Shown here: in pieces, positions 18,728 to 27,661 of the stretch
Layout of the letters: every line of letters begins with the position of its first letter
How positions within the stretch are numbered: the first letter of the stretch is position 1
Source of the DNA: Thiosulfatihalobacter marinus
GTDB lineage: Bacteria; Pseudomonadota; Alphaproteobacteria; Rhodobacterales; Rhodobacteraceae
NCBI RefSeq assembly: GCF_016019955.1
Contig: NZ_JAECRZ010000001.1
Span: forward strand, 124,001 to 188,000
DNA: 64,000 nt
Direction of reading: 5' to 3'
Position numbers and translations under genes: made by a program
The notes under the pieces: generated by a model
What the model saw: the letters and a program-made list of their open reading frames with translations, nothing else
The model's database searches: none
Told to the model about the DNA's origin: nothing

Positions 18728-19891
18728 ATGTTTCTGCATACGATGGAGTTTGATCTGGGCGAAGACGTCAATGCCATGCGCGATATGGTGCATCGCTTTG
18801 CGCAGGAGCGGATCAAGCCGATTGCCGCCGAGGTGGATCAGAAGAACGAGTTCCCCAGCCAGCTTTGGAAGGAATTCGGCGATCTGGGTCTGCTGGGCGT
18901 GACCGTCCCCGAGGAATATGGCGGGGCGGGGATGTCGTATCTGGCGCATGTGATCGCGGGCGAGGAGATTGCGCGGGCCAGCGCGAGCGTCGCTCTGAGC
19001 TATGGGGCGCATTCCAACCTGTGTGTGAACCAGATCAAGCTGAACGGCAATGAAGCGCAAAAGCAGAAATATCTGCCGCGCCTGATTTCGGGCGAGCATG
19101 TTGGCGCCTTGGCGATGTCGGAACCCAGCGCCGGGTCGGACGTTGTCAGCATGAAACTGCGCGCCGACAAGAAGAACGATCGCTATGTGCTGAATGGCAA
19201 CAAATACTGGATCACCAACGGTCCGGATGCCGATACGCTGGTGGTTTATGCCAAGACCGACATGAACGCGGGCGCGCGCGGGATCACGGCCTTTCTGATC
19301 GAGAAAGAGATGAAGGGGTTTTCGACCAGCCCGCATTTCGACAAGCTGGGGATGCGCGGATCGAATACTGCCGAGCTGATCTTTGAGGATGTCGAGGTGC
19401 CGTTCGAAAACGTGCTGGGCGAGGAAGGCAAAGGCGTGGCCGTGCTGATGTCCGGGCTGGATTACGAACGCGTGGTGCTGTCGTCGATCGGCACCGGGCT
19501 GATGGCGGCCTGCCTGGACGAGGTGATGCCCTACATGGTGGAGCGCAAGCAGTTCGGACAGCCGATCGGGAATTTCCAGCTGATGCAGGGCAAGATTGCC
19601 GACATGTACACGGCGATGAACTCGGCGCGTGCCTATGTGTATGAATGTGCCAAGGCCTGTGATGCCGGCCGGATCACGCGGCAGGATGCGGCGGCCTGTT
19701 GTCTTTATGCGTCCGAAGCGGCGATGGCGCAGGCGCATCAGGCGGTGCAGGCCTTTGGCGGGGCGGGCTATCTGAGCGACAACCCGGTGGGGCGGATTTT
19801 CCGCGACGCCAAGCTGATGGAAATCGGCGCGGGCACCAGCGAAATCCGGCGGATGCTGATCGGGCGCGAATTGATGAGCGCGCAGTCGTGA
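18728..19891 (+). CDS. ivd: Isovaleryl-CoA dehydrogenase
   Basis: 387 residues, the normal length. It oxidises isovaleryl-CoA to 3-methylcrotonyl-CoA with FAD, passing electrons to ETF, in leucine degradation. Acyl-CoA dehydrogenase signatures are [17 protein letters not shown] and, near the C-terminus, [22 protein letters not shown]. The catalytic base sits at Glu247 in DYERVV, the position that distinguishes isovaleryl-CoA dehydrogenases from straight-chain enzymes. The ATG at 18728 follows a GGGAGAG site. It is the first gene of a seven-gene operon and is overlapped by four bases with the next gene. Confidence 0.95.
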   Translation: MFLHTMEFDLGEDVNAMRDMVHRFAQERIKPIAAEVDQKNEFPSQLWKEFGDLGLLGVTVPEEYGGAGMSYLAHVIAGEEIARASASVALSYGAHSNLCVNQIKLNGNEAQKQKYLPRLISGEHVGALAMSEPSAGSDVVSMKLRADKKNDRYVLNGNKYWITNGPDADTLVVYAKTDMNAGARGITAFLIEKEMKGFSTSPHFDKLGMRGSNTAELIFEDVEVPFENVLGEEGKGVAVLMSGLDYERVVLSSIGTGLMAACLDEVMPYMVERKQFGQPIGNFQLMQGKIADMYTAMNSARAYVYECAKACDAGRITRQDAAACCLYASEAAMAQAHQAVQAFGGAGYLSDNPVGRIFRDAKLMEIGAGTSEIRRMLIGRELMSAQS

Positions 19892-20385
19892 TCCGCGCGT
19901 TTTGCGTTCTGGCCCTGATGCCGGTGCCGTTGGCTGCTCAGGAGATGGTGTTTTCACCGGTGGCCACGGAGACCTGCCTGGCCAACATGGCCGAAGGGCA
20001 GGACCCGGATACATGCGTGGGTGAATCGGCCAATGCCTGCATGGAGGCGACGCCGGGTGGCTGGTCGACGATCGGCATGAGCCGTTGCTACGACCAAGAG
20101 CGCCTGTACTGGGATGCGCGTCTGAATGCGGCGTATCGGCTGGCGCGCGCAGAGGCGAAAAAGATAGATGCAGAGATGCGGGAGATCGGCTCGTCCGCGC
20201 CCTCGCAGGCGGATGCGCTGCGCGACATGCAGCGGGCCTGGATCGGCTTTCGCGATGCCAGCTGCGACTATGAACGCGCGCTGTGGGGCGGGGGCACCGG
20301 GGGCGGGCCGGCCAGTGTGGCGTGCCACATGTTCATGACCGCCGAGCAGGCCCGTTTTCTGGAAACCGCCGGGCTGGGCGATTGA
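19888..20385 (+). CDS. Secreted LprI-like (DUF1311) protein inside the leucine operon
   Basis: 165 residues, starting at a GTG that overlaps the ivd stop (GTGA). The N-terminus [18 protein letters not shown] is a Sec signal peptide, so the product should be periplasmic. The C-terminal half has the LprI/DUF1311 pattern: [20 protein letters not shown], then a second Cys in [16 protein letters not shown]. Cysteines (TCLANM, DTCVGE, NACME, RCYD) suggest several disulfides. LprI homologs inhibit lysozyme in mycobacteria; most proteobacterial members have no known role. A periplasmic protein between two cytosolic catabolic enzymes is odd, and the coupling implies co-expression. Confidence 0.8.
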   Translation: MIRAFCVLALMPVPLAAQEMVFSPVATETCLANMAEGQDPDTCVGESANACMEATPGGWSTIGMSRCYDQERLYWDARLNAAYRLARAEAKKIDAEMREIGSSAPSQADALRDMQRAWIGFRDASCDYERALWGGGTGGGPASVACHMFMTAEQARFLETAGLGD

Positions 20386-20400
20386 GATTGGGATAAAGAG

Positions 20401-22008
20401 ATGAGCAAGATTCACTCCAAGATCATCACAGGGTCCGAGGATTTCGTGGCCAACCGGGCCGCGCATCTGGAGATGATCGAGACCATTTGTGCCGCGGCCG
20501 GCGTGGCCGCGCAGGGTGGGGGCGAAAAATCACGGGCGCGCCATCTGAGCCGGGGCAAGATGCTGCCGCGCGACCGGGTGGCCAATCTGTTGGATCCGGG
20601 GTCTCCGTTTCTGGAGATCGGGGCGACGGCGGCGCATGACATGTATGACGGTGCGGCGCCGGGGGCCGGTGTGGTGGCCGGGATCGGGCAGGTGCACGGG
20701 CAGGAGGTGATGGTGGTGTGCAATGATGCCACCGTGAAGGGCGGCACCTATTTCCCGATGACCGTCAAGAAACATCTGCGCGCGCAGGAGATTGCAGAGG
20801 CCAACCGGCTGCCCTGCATCTATCTGGTGGATTCGGGGGGCGCGAACCTGCCCCAGCAGGATGAGGTATTTCCGGACCGCGATCATTTCGGGCGGATCTT
20901 CTACAATCAGGCCAATATGAGCGCGCAGGGCATTCCCCAGATTGCGGTGGTGATGGGGTCCTGTACGGCGGGGGGGGCCTATGTGCCGGCGATGTCGGAC
21001 GTGACGATCATCGTGCGCGAGCAGGGTACGATCTTTCTGGCCGGGCCGCCTTTGGTGAAGGCGGCGACCGGCGAGGTGGTGAGTGCCGAGGATCTGGGCG
21101 GCGGCGATGTGCACACGCGTCTGTCCGGTGTGGCGGATTACCTGGCCGATGACGATGCCCATGCGCTGGCGCTGGCGCGTCAGGCGGTCAGCCATCTCAA
21201 TCGCGCCAGGCCCGGGACGGTGGAGTGGGCAACGCCCGAAGAGCCGGCCTATGACCCTGAGGAGATCCTTGGGGTGGTGCCGGCGGGGTTGCGCACGCCC
21301 TATGACATCCGCGAGGTAATTGCGCGGGTGGTGGATGGGTCGCGGTTTGATGAATTCAAGCGGCGGTTCGGGGAAACGCTGGTTTGTGGCTTTGCCCATG
21401 TCAAAGGCTGCCCGGTCGGGATCGTGGCCAATAACGGTGTGTTGTATTCCGAAAGCGCCGTGAAGGGCGCGCATTTCATCGAGCTGTGTTCGCAACGCGG
21501 TATTCCGCTGGTGTTCCTGCAAAATATCACCGGGTTCATGGTGGGGCAGAAATACGAAAGCGAAGGCATCGCGCGGCACGGGGCCAAGATGGTAACGGCG
21601 GTGGCAACCACGAAGGTGCCCAAGATCACCATGTTGGTGGGCGGCTCGTTCGGGGCGGGCAATTACGGGATGGCCGGGCGCGCCTATAGCCCGCGCTTTT
21701 TGTGGACCTGGCCCAACAGCCGTATCTCGGTGATGGGCGGTGAGCAGGCCGCCGGGGTTCTGGCCACCGTCAGGCGCGATGCGATCGAGCGGGCCGGGCA
21801 GGAATGGTCGGCCGGGGATGAGGCCGAGTTCAAGCGGCCCACGCTGGAGATGTTCGAGCGCCAGAGCCACCCGCTTTATGCCAGTGCGCGGCTGTGGGAT
21901 GACGGGATCATCGATCCGCGCAAGACCCGCGACGTGCTGTATCTGAGCCTTTCGGCGGCATTGAACGCACCGATTGAAGAGACGAAGTTCGGCGTATTCC
22001 GGATGTGA
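20401..22008 (+). CDS. mccB: 3-methylcrotonyl-CoA carboxylase beta (carboxyltransferase) subunit
   Basis: 535 residues. This subunit moves the carboxyl group from carboxybiotin to 3-methylcrotonyl-CoA, giving 3-methylglutaconyl-CoA. Carboxyltransferase signatures include [27 protein letters not shown], the family fingerprint of MccB, and [17 protein letters not shown]. The C-terminal half has [22 protein letters not shown]. It partners with the alpha subunit encoded 133 bases downstream, with a repeat cluster in between. A start codon follows GATAAAGAG. Confidence 0.96.
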   Translation: MSKIHSKIITGSEDFVANRAAHLEMIETICAAAGVAAQGGGEKSRARHLSRGKMLPRDRVANLLDPGSPFLEIGATAAHDMYDGAAPGAGVVAGIGQVHGQEVMVVCNDATVKGGTYFPMTVKKHLRAQEIAEANRLPCIYLVDSGGANLPQQDEVFPDRDHFGRIFYNQANMSAQGIPQIAVVMGSCTAGGAYVPAMSDVTIIVREQGTIFLAGPPLVKAATGEVVSAEDLGGGDVHTRLSGVADYLADDDAHALALARQAVSHLNRARPGTVEWATPEEPAYDPEEILGVVPAGLRTPYDIREVIARVVDGSRFDEFKRRFGETLVCGFAHVKGCPVGIVANNGVLYSESAVKGAHFIELCSQRGIPLVFLQNITGFMVGQKYESEGIARHGAKMVTAVATTKVPKITMLVGGSFGAGNYGMAGRAYSPRFLWTWPNSRISVMGGEQAAGVLATVRRDAIERAGQEWSAGDEAEFKRPTLEMFERQSHPLYASARLWDDGIIDPRKTRDVLYLSLSAALNAPIEETKFGVFRM

Positions 22009-22011
22009 TCG

Positions 22012-22093
22012 GTGGGGGCCAGCCCCCACACGCAGGTTTGACGTGGGGGCCAGCCCCCACACGCAGGTTTGACGTGGGGGCCAGCCCCCACAC
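22012..22093. repeat. Tandem 31-base repeat, 2.6 copies, each with a G/C hairpin
   Basis: Two exact 31-base units start at 22012 and 22043, and a third at 22074 is identical for about 20 bases. Each unit contains a perfect hairpin GTGGGGGC-CA-GCCCCCAC, joined by ACGCAGGTTTGAC. The block sits between mccB and mccA, so three stable hairpins would form in the operon mRNA. Confidence 0.9.
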
Positions 22094-22120
22094 CCCCGGA
22101 GTATTTCCGGCAAAATGAAG
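22093..22120 (+). repeat. Dispersed intergenic repeat, copy A
   Basis: The core reads GGAGTATTT, CC, GGCAAAATGAAG and is preceded by CCCCC. The same core recurs near 43668 and 63390 with only the two middle bases changed. Its ATGAAG at 22115 is in frame with mccA, 27 bases before the chosen start. Confidence 0.85.
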
Positions 22121-22141
22121 ACATGGACCGGAGGTCGCGAG

Positions 22142-24100
22142 ATGTTTGACAAGATCCTGATTGCCAACCGGGGTGAGATTGCTTGCCGTGTGATGGAGAC
22201 AGCGCGCCGGCTGGGCGTAAAGACAGTGGCCGTCTATTCGGACGCGGATGAGCGGGCCCGGCATGTGGCGCTGGCCGATCAGGCCGTGCATATCGGTGGT
22301 CCGGCACCGGGCGAGAGTTATCTGAAGGGCGATGTGATTATCCGGGCGGCGCTTGAGACCGGCGCGCAGGCGATCCATCCCGGATATGGGTTCCTGTCGG
22401 AGAACCCGGATTTCGTGGAGGCGGTCGAGGCGGCGGGGCTGGTGTTTATCGGGCCTTCGGCGGATGCGATCCGCAAGATGGGGCTGAAGGATGCGGCCAA
22501 GGCGCTGATGGAAGAGGCGAATGTTCCGGTGGTGCCCGGGTATCATGGCAAGAATCAGGACCCGGAGCATCTGAGCGGCGCCGCTGATGCGATCGGGTAT
22601 CCGGTGTTGATCAAGGCAGTGGCCGGGGGCGGCGGCAAGGGGATGCGGTTGGTAGAGAAGCCGGCCGATTTCATGGACTCGCTGAAATCGGCGCAGGGCG
22701 AGGCCAGGACCGCGTTTGGCAACCCGGATGTGTTGATCGAGAAATATGTCCAGCAGCCGCGCCATATCGAGGTTCAGGTGTTCGGGAATGGAGCGCGGGC
22801 GGTTCATCTTTTTGAGCGCGACTGTTCGTTGCAGCGTCGGCACCAGAAGGTGATCGAGGAAGCGCCGGCACCGGGCATGATCCCGGAGATGCGCGCCGCG
22901 ATGGGGGCGGCGGCGGTGCGGGCCGCCGAGGCGATCGGCTACAAGGGTGCGGGCACGATCGAGTTCATCGTGGACGGCGCGGACGGGCTGCGCACGGATG
23001 GGTTCTGGTTCATGGAGATGAACACGCGGTTGCAGGTGGAGCATCCTGTTACCGAGGCGATCACCGGGGTTGACCTGGTGGAGTGGCAATTGCGCGTGGC
23101 CTCGGGCGAGGGGTTGCCCATGTCGCAGAGTGATTTGTCGATCAGTGGCCACGCATTCGAGGCGCGGATCTATGCCGAGGATGTGCCCAAGGGGTTTCTG
23201 CCGGCGACGGGCACGTTGAGCCATCTGGAGTTTCCGGCCACGGCGCGGGTGGACAGCGGTGTGCGGCCCGGCGACACGATCAGCCCCTGGTATGATCCGA
23301 TGATTGCCAAGCTGGTGGTGCACGGGGCCACCCGCGAGATCGCGCTCAAGCAGTTGGAAACGGCGCTGCGTCACACGGATGTGGCCGGGACCGTGACCAA
23401 TGTGTCGTTTCTGGCGCTGTTGTCGGCGCAGCCGGATTTTGTGGCCGGTCGGGTGGATACCGGCCTGATCGCACGTGATCTGGAGCGGTTGTCCGTGACG
23501 CCGGTGGCCTGTACGAAGGCGCGCTCTGTCGCGGCGCTGAGCGCGCTGGGGTTGATGCGAGGGGCCAAGGCGGCGCCCGGGCCGGCCTTTGTGATGTGGA
23601 CGCCGCTGGAGCATTCCGTGGCGCTGATGCATCATGACGCGCGGATTGACGCGAAGGTGACAGTTGTCGGAACGGGGGATTACCGGGTGGATCTTGGCGA
23701 TGCGCGGCACCATGTCTGGTATGGTGAGGGGGCGTGGTGGGTTGATCAGACCAAGGTACAGGCCCGGATGGCCCGTTATGGCGCTGACCTGACGGTGTTC
23801 TGGGGCAATGCCTATCATTTTCATGTCATCGATCCGCTGGAGCGCGAAGACGAGGCAGGCGTGGGCGGCAATCTGATCGCGGCACCGATGCCGGGGCTGA
23901 TCAAGGCGGTGTATGCCGAGGCCGGGCAGGTTGTTTCGCAGGGCGACAGGCTGGCCGTGCTGGAAGCGATGAAGATGGAACATTCGCTGCTGGCGGTGCG
24001 CGATGGCGTGGTGGCCGAGGTTCTGGTGCGAGACGGGCAGCAGGTTGAGGAAGGTGCGGCCCTGATCCGGCTGGAAGAGGACGAGGAGGCCGCGGCGTGA
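22142..24100 (+). CDS. mccA: 3-methylcrotonyl-CoA carboxylase alpha (biotin) subunit
   Basis: 652 residues. Domain order: biotin carboxylase starting MFDKILIANRGEIACR, an ATP-grasp core with AVAGGGGKGMRLV, the carboxylase motif EMNTRLQVEHPVTE, a middle domain, and a C-terminal biotinyl domain with EAMKMEHS in which Lys611 is the biotin site. It carboxylates biotin with bicarbonate and ATP for the MccB partner. The ATG at 22142 has GGAGG 8 bases upstream and matches the family start; an in-frame ATG at 22115 inside the dispersed repeat could add nine residues. BirA, needed for biotin attachment, is encoded at 43685. The 3' end overlaps the next gene by four bases. Confidence 0.96.
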   Translation: MFDKILIANRGEIACRVMETARRLGVKTVAVYSDADERARHVALADQAVHIGGPAPGESYLKGDVIIRAALETGAQAIHPGYGFLSENPDFVEAVEAAGLVFIGPSADAIRKMGLKDAAKALMEEANVPVVPGYHGKNQDPEHLSGAADAIGYPVLIKAVAGGGGKGMRLVEKPADFMDSLKSAQGEARTAFGNPDVLIEKYVQQPRHIEVQVFGNGARAVHLFERDCSLQRRHQKVIEEAPAPGMIPEMRAAMGAAAVRAAEAIGYKGAGTIEFIVDGADGLRTDGFWFMEMNTRLQVEHPVTEAITGVDLVEWQLRVASGEGLPMSQSDLSISGHAFEARIYAEDVPKGFLPATGTLSHLEFPATARVDSGVRPGDTISPWYDPMIAKLVVHGATREIALKQLETALRHTDVAGTVTNVSFLALLSAQPDFVAGRVDTGLIARDLERLSVTPVACTKARSVAALSALGLMRGAKAAPGPAFVMWTPLEHSVALMHHDARIDAKVTVVGTGDYRVDLGDARHHVWYGEGAWWVDQTKVQARMARYGADLTVFWGNAYHFHVIDPLEREDEAGVGGNLIAAPMPGLIKAVYAEAGQVVSQGDRLAVLEAMKMEHSLLAVRDGVVAEVLVRDGQQVEEGAALIRLEEDEEAAA

Positions 24101-24756
24101 CCCGGTTGCATCACATCCCGTTTTCGCGATCGTTTCGCATTCTGTGGCTGTTGGAAGAGATGGGTCTGGCCACTGAAATAAGGCGCTATTCGCTGACGGA
24201 CGGATCGTTGCGGGCCTCGGAATTCAAGGCGATTTCGCCGGTGGGGCGGGTTCCGGCGCTGGAGATCGACGACATCACGATTTACGAGAGTGGCGCCATT
24301 GTCGAATATCTGACCGAAACGCGGCCAGAGCTTGGGCTGGGGCGCTTGCCGGGCGATGCGGAGCGGGTGGCGTATCTGGAATGGCTGGGCTTTGCCGAAA
24401 CGCAGGCCAGCATCATCGCGTCGCTGAACATGCAGCACCTGTTCATGGGTGATCCGACCCCTGCGGCGCCGGTGGTGCTGAAACTGGAGGCGGCGCGTCT
24501 GGGTGCGACTTTGAAGGCAATGGAGCGGGTGTTGGGCGCGCATGACTGGCTGTTGCCGTCGGGCTTTTGCGCGGCGGATACGATGATGGGGTTCAACCTG
24601 TTTTCCGCGCCCTATTATGTGCGGATGGACAGGTTTGAAAACGTGCGGGCCTATGTGAAGCGGATCGAGGCCAGACCGGCTTATCAGCGGGCGCGGGCGC
24701 TGGACGGTGTGCAGGAGTTCTACAAGAAGGATTTCTATGAGGTGCCCGATGGCTGA
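24097..24756 (+). CDS. Glutathione S-transferase family protein
   Basis: 219 residues, starting at a GTG that overlaps the mccA stop. The N-terminal thioredoxin-like domain has FSRSFRILWLLEEMG and the cis-proline and GSH-binding pair ISPVGRVPALEIDD then YESGAIVEYL (ESGAI is the gamma-glutamyl site). An all-alpha C-terminal domain follows (FCAADTMMGFNLF). Function within leucine degradation is unknown; it may detoxify electrophilic acyl intermediates such as methylcrotonyl or glutaconyl species, which is only inference. It overlaps the mvaB start by 8 bases, so co-translation is likely. Confidence 0.88.
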   Translation: MTRLHHIPFSRSFRILWLLEEMGLATEIRRYSLTDGSLRASEFKAISPVGRVPALEIDDITIYESGAIVEYLTETRPELGLGRLPGDAERVAYLEWLGFAETQASIIASLNMQHLFMGDPTPAAPVVLKLEAARLGATLKAMERVLGAHDWLLPSGFCAADTMMGFNLFSAPYYVRMDRFENVRAYVKRIEARPAYQRARALDGVQEFYKKDFYEVPDG

Positions 24757-25603
24757 ATTTGTCGAAATCTTCGAGATGGGTCCGCGGGACGGGCTTCAGA
24801 ATGAAAAGCGCCATATTCCGACCGAAGAGAAGATTGCGCTGGTCAATTGCCTGAGCCGCGCGGGGTTCCGCCGCATCGAGGTGGCCAGTTTCGTCAGCCC
24901 AAAATGGGTGCCGCAGATGGCGGATTCGGCGCAGGTTCTGGCCAATATCGACCGGGTCGAAGGGGTGTCCTATGCGGCGCTGACGCCGAACATGCAGGGG
25001 TTCAACCGGGCGGTGATGGCACAGGCCGACGAGATCGCGATTTTCGGGTCGGCCTCGGAGGGGTTTTCCAAGGCCAATATCAATGCCACGATTGCCGGGT
25101 CGCTGGAGCGGTTTGCGCCGGTGGTGGAGGCGGCGCGCGATGTGAACCTGCCGGTGCGCGGCTATATCTCCTGTGTGACGGACTGCCCCTATGACGGGCC
25201 GACGCCGCCGGAAAAAGTGGCCGAAGTGGCGGCGCATTTGCGTGATGCGGGGTGTTACGAGATTTCGCTGGGCGACACGATCGGACAGGGCACGCCCGAG
25301 AGAATCTCTGCGATGCTGGAGGCGGTTTTGCAGGAGGTGCCTGCCGCCAGGTTGGCCGGGCATTACCATGACACTGCCGGACGGGCCTTGATGAATATCG
25401 AAGCGTCGCTGGCCCTGGGCGTGCGGGTGTTTGATGCCGCTGTTGGCGGGTTGGGCGGGTGCCCCTATGCACCGGGCGCGGCGGGGAATGTCGCGACCGA
25501 GGCGGTGAACGGGCTGTTGTTGTCGTTGGGCTATGAGACGGGGCTGGATGGGGCCGTGCTTGACGAAGCGGCGGCGATGGCGCGGGCCATGCGGTCCGGG
25601 TGA
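24749..25603 (+). CDS. mvaB: Hydroxymethylglutaryl-CoA lyase
   Basis: 284 residues. It splits HMG-CoA to acetyl-CoA and acetoacetate, the last step of leucine breakdown. The HMGL-like TIM barrel starts VEIFEMGPRDGLQNE, with the metal and catalytic site in GPRDG, and the active-site loop is GGLGGCPYAPGAAGN with catalytic Cys at about residue 238. The ATG at 24749 lies within the end of the GST gene (8-base overlap) and matches the family start. Two AT-rich palindromes follow it before the hydratase gene. Confidence 0.95.
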   Translation: MAEFVEIFEMGPRDGLQNEKRHIPTEEKIALVNCLSRAGFRRIEVASFVSPKWVPQMADSAQVLANIDRVEGVSYAALTPNMQGFNRAVMAQADEIAIFGSASEGFSKANINATIAGSLERFAPVVEAARDVNLPVRGYISCVTDCPYDGPTPPEKVAEVAAHLRDAGCYEISLGDTIGQGTPERISAMLEAVLQEVPAARLAGHYHDTAGRALMNIEASLALGVRVFDAAVGGLGGCPYAPGAAGNVATEAVNGLLLSLGYETGLDGAVLDEAAAMARAMRSG

Positions 25604-25605
25604 AC

Positions 25606-25649
25606 AAGAAATTTCGAAACTTCTTGCCAAAATTCTTTGAAGAATTTTG
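25606..25649. repeat. Two adjacent AT-rich palindromes between mvaB and the hydratase gene
   Basis: Positions 25606-25625 form a 20-base palindrome around TTTCGAAA with AAGAA/TTCTT ends and one mismatched pair. Positions 25628-25649 form a perfect 10-base inverted repeat CAAAATTCTT / AAGAATTTTG around TG. The stretch is strikingly AT-rich for this genome. Confidence 0.8.
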
Positions 25650-25666
25650 CAACGGGAGGGGAGCGC

Positions 25667-26452
25667 ATGTTTGAGACAATATCCGTGGAAGTGGATGCGC
25701 GCGGGGTCGCGACGCTGATGCTGAACCGGCCCGAGAAGCACAATGCGATGTCGGGCGAGATGCTGACGGAACTCAGGGTGGCGGCCGGGCAATTGGGCGC
25801 GGATGACGACGTGCGGGCCGTGGTTCTGACCGGGGCGGGCAAATCCTTTTGCGCGGGCGGCGATCTGGGGTGGATGCAAAAACAGCGCGACATGGCGCCG
25901 GATGTGCGCGGCAGGGAGGCGCGCAAGCTGGCCGAGATGTTGCAGGCGCTCAATACCCTGCCCAAGCCGGTGATCGGGCGTGTGCAGGGCAATGCTTTTG
26001 GCGGCGGCGTGGGCATGGCCTGTGTCTGTGACGTGGCGATCGGGGTGGACGGGCTGACCATGGGGTTCACGGAAACGCGGCTTGGGCTGATCCCGGCCAC
26101 GATCGGGCCTTATGTCGTGGCGCGCATGGGCGAGGCCAGGGCGCGGCGCGTGTTCATGTCGGCCCGGCTGTTCAAGGCCGAGGAGGCGGTGGCGCTGGAC
26201 ATCCTGGCGCGGGTGGTCCCCGCCGACCGGCTGGATGATGCGGTCGAAGCGGAAATCGCGCCTTACCTTGCCTGTGCGCCGGGCGCCGTGGCCCGCGCCA
26301 AGGCGCTGACCCGTGCCCTTGGGCCACGGATTGACGACGCGGTGATTGATCACACGATCGACGAATTGGTGGCGTGTTGGGAAGGCGACGAGGCACGTGA
26401 AGGCATCCGGGCGTTCTTTGCCCGCGAAAAGCCCAACTGGGGGCAGGGTTAG
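25667..26452 (+). CDS. Enoyl-CoA hydratase/isomerase, likely methylglutaconyl-CoA hydratase
   Basis: 261 residues, crotonase fold. The oxyanion-hole segments are GAGKSFCAGGDLGWMQ and GRVQGNAFGGGVGMACVCDVAIG, and the later GFTETRLGLIPATIGPYV carries the Glu position typical of hydratases. Given its place as last gene of the ivd-mcc-mvaB operon, hydration of 3-methylglutaconyl-CoA to HMG-CoA is the expected role and would complete the pathway. The ATG at 25667 follows GGGAGGGG; an in-frame ATG at 25637 lies in the palindromes and is less likely. Confidence 0.9.
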   Translation: MFETISVEVDARGVATLMLNRPEKHNAMSGEMLTELRVAAGQLGADDDVRAVVLTGAGKSFCAGGDLGWMQKQRDMAPDVRGREARKLAEMLQALNTLPKPVIGRVQGNAFGGGVGMACVCDVAIGVDGLTMGFTETRLGLIPATIGPYVVARMGEARARRVFMSARLFKAEEAVALDILARVVPADRLDDAVEAEIAPYLACAPGAVARAKALTRALGPRIDDAVIDHTIDELVACWEGDEAREGIRAFFAREKPNWGQG

Positions 26453-26771
26453 GGAAATTTTAGGCGCTTCGGGATGTCTGTGGTGCGCAGCATTTAATCT
26501 GACTGATTTGCTTGGTTTTTGGCCGCTTCTGGAATCATCGCCACCTTGAGAGGGGATTCCGAGCGCCAATCTCCAAACGGGGGGCCGACCGATTGCCGCA
26601 TGGGTTTCCCGATTGATCGCATACCTTTGTATGCAAAGGAAAAACAGGTCAAAATCCAAAAACTGAATGTGATTGGGGTCGGTTGACCCCGACATGGGGC
26701 AGGGGTAAACCCCGCTTAGTCTATAGAGCCATTTGACTGCACGGCATTTCGTGCATGAAAGGAGCTACCCC
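26453..26771. other. Intergenic region between the leucine operon and nuo operon
   Basis: About 319 bases without a convincing gene. It is more AT-rich than its surroundings and holds several short inverted repeats: GCATAC-CTTT-GTATGC near 26620, GGGGTC-GGTT-GACCCC near 26676 and GGGGT-AA-ACCCC near 26702. It must contain the nuo promoter. Confidence 0.6.
26683..26711 (+). promoter_or_regulatory. Candidate nuo operon promoter
   Basis: TTGACC at 26683-26688 and TAAACC at 26706-26711 are separated by 17 bases, about 60 bases before the nuoA start. The -35 half overlaps a GGGGTC/GACCCC inverted repeat, which could be a control site. The -10 match is poor, so this is tentative. Confidence 0.35.
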
Positions 26772-27137
26772 GTGGAAGAGATGCTCAGGGAATACTTTCC
26801 CATTATCGTCTTCTTGGCCGTCGCCATTGCGCTCGGTCTTGTATTCATTCTCGCAGCCGTCGTTCTTGCCGTTCGCAACCCCGACCCTGAAAAGGTGAGT
26901 GCTTATGAGTGCGGTTTCAATGCCTTTGACGACGCGCGGATGAAATTTGATGTCAGGTTCTACCTGGTGTCGATCCTGTTCATCATTTTCGATCTGGAAA
27001 TTGCCTTTCTGTTTCCCTGGGCGGTGGCCTTCAAGGACGTGCCCATGGTGGGTTTCTGGTCGATGATGGTTTTCCTGGGCGTGCTGACCATCGGCTTTGC
27101 CTATGAATGGAAGAAAGGGGCCCTGGAATGGGAGTGA
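26772..27137 (+). CDS. nuoA: NADH-quinone oxidoreductase subunit A
   Basis: 121 residues starting at a GTG (GTGGAAGAGATG) placed 7 bases after AGGAG; the ATG three codons later is the alternative. NuoA is a small membrane subunit of complex I at the quinone-channel side. Three transmembrane helices are visible: residues about 8-30 ([19 protein letters not shown]), 65-85 and 92-112. The conserved loop [20 protein letters not shown] between helices 1 and 2 contains the family Cys. It is the first gene of the nuo operon and overlaps nuoB. Confidence 0.96.
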   Translation: MEEMLREYFPIIVFLAVAIALGLVFILAAVVLAVRNPDPEKVSAYECGFNAFDDARMKFDVRFYLVSILFIIFDLEIAFLFPWAVAFKDVPMVGFWSMMVFLGVLTIGFAYEWKKGALEWE

Positions 27138-27661
27138 TGACGGGGAGCAACACCGCCGGCGCCGACCGTGAGGTGGCCACGCAGGCGCTGAACAAGGAAT
27201 TGCAGGACAAGGGTTTTCTGCTGACTTCGGCGGAAGACCTGATCAACTGGGGCCGCACCGGCAGCCTGCACTGGATGACGTTTGGCCTGGCCTGTTGCGC
27301 GGTCGAGATGATCCATACGTCGATGCCGCGCTATGACCTTGAGCGTTTTGGCACCGCGCCGCGCGCCTCTCCGCGTCAGTCGGACGTGATGATCGTGGCC
27401 GGAACGCTGACCAACAAGATGGCGCCGGCGCTGCGCAAGGTCTATGATCAGATGCCCGAGCCGCGCTATGTGATCTCGATGGGATCCTGCGCCAATGGCG
27501 GCGGTTATTACCACTATTCCTACAGCGTTGTGCGCGGTTGTGACCGGATCGTGCCGGTTGACATCTATGTGCCCGGCTGCCCGCCGACCGCAGAGGCGCT
27601 GATGTATGGTGTCATGCAGTTGCAACGCAAGATCCGCCGCACGGGGACGATTGAGAGATGA
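27128..27661 (+). CDS. nuoB: NADH-quinone oxidoreductase subunit B
   Basis: 177 residues from ATG 27128; an ATG at 27137 in the TGATG overlap with nuoA is the alternative (174 residues). NuoB carries cluster N2, the last electron donor to quinone. All four ligands are present: the tandem Cys56-Cys57 in GLACCAVEM, Cys121 in MGSCANGG and Cys151 in VPGCPPT. It forms the quinone pocket with NuoD. The 3' end overlaps nuoC by four bases. Confidence 0.97.
   Translation: MGVMTGSNTAGADREVATQALNKELQDKGFLLTSAEDLINWGRTGSLHWMTFGLACCAVEMIHTSMPRYDLERFGTAPRASPRQSDVMIVAGTLTNKMAPALRKVYDQMPEPRYVISMGSCANGGGYYHYSYSVVRGCDRIVPVDIYVPGCPPTAEALMYGVMQLQRKIRRTGTIER

Noticed and set aside
17459-20014. Long open frame of 851 codons on the minus strand
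   Set aside because: It lies antisense to the DegT aminotransferase and ivd genes, is very rich in Arg, His, Pro and Gly, and resembles no family; it is a by-product of G/C-rich third positions.
22012-22093. CRISPR-like tandem repeats
   Set aside because: Only 2.6 directly adjacent copies without spacers, and no cas genes nearby.
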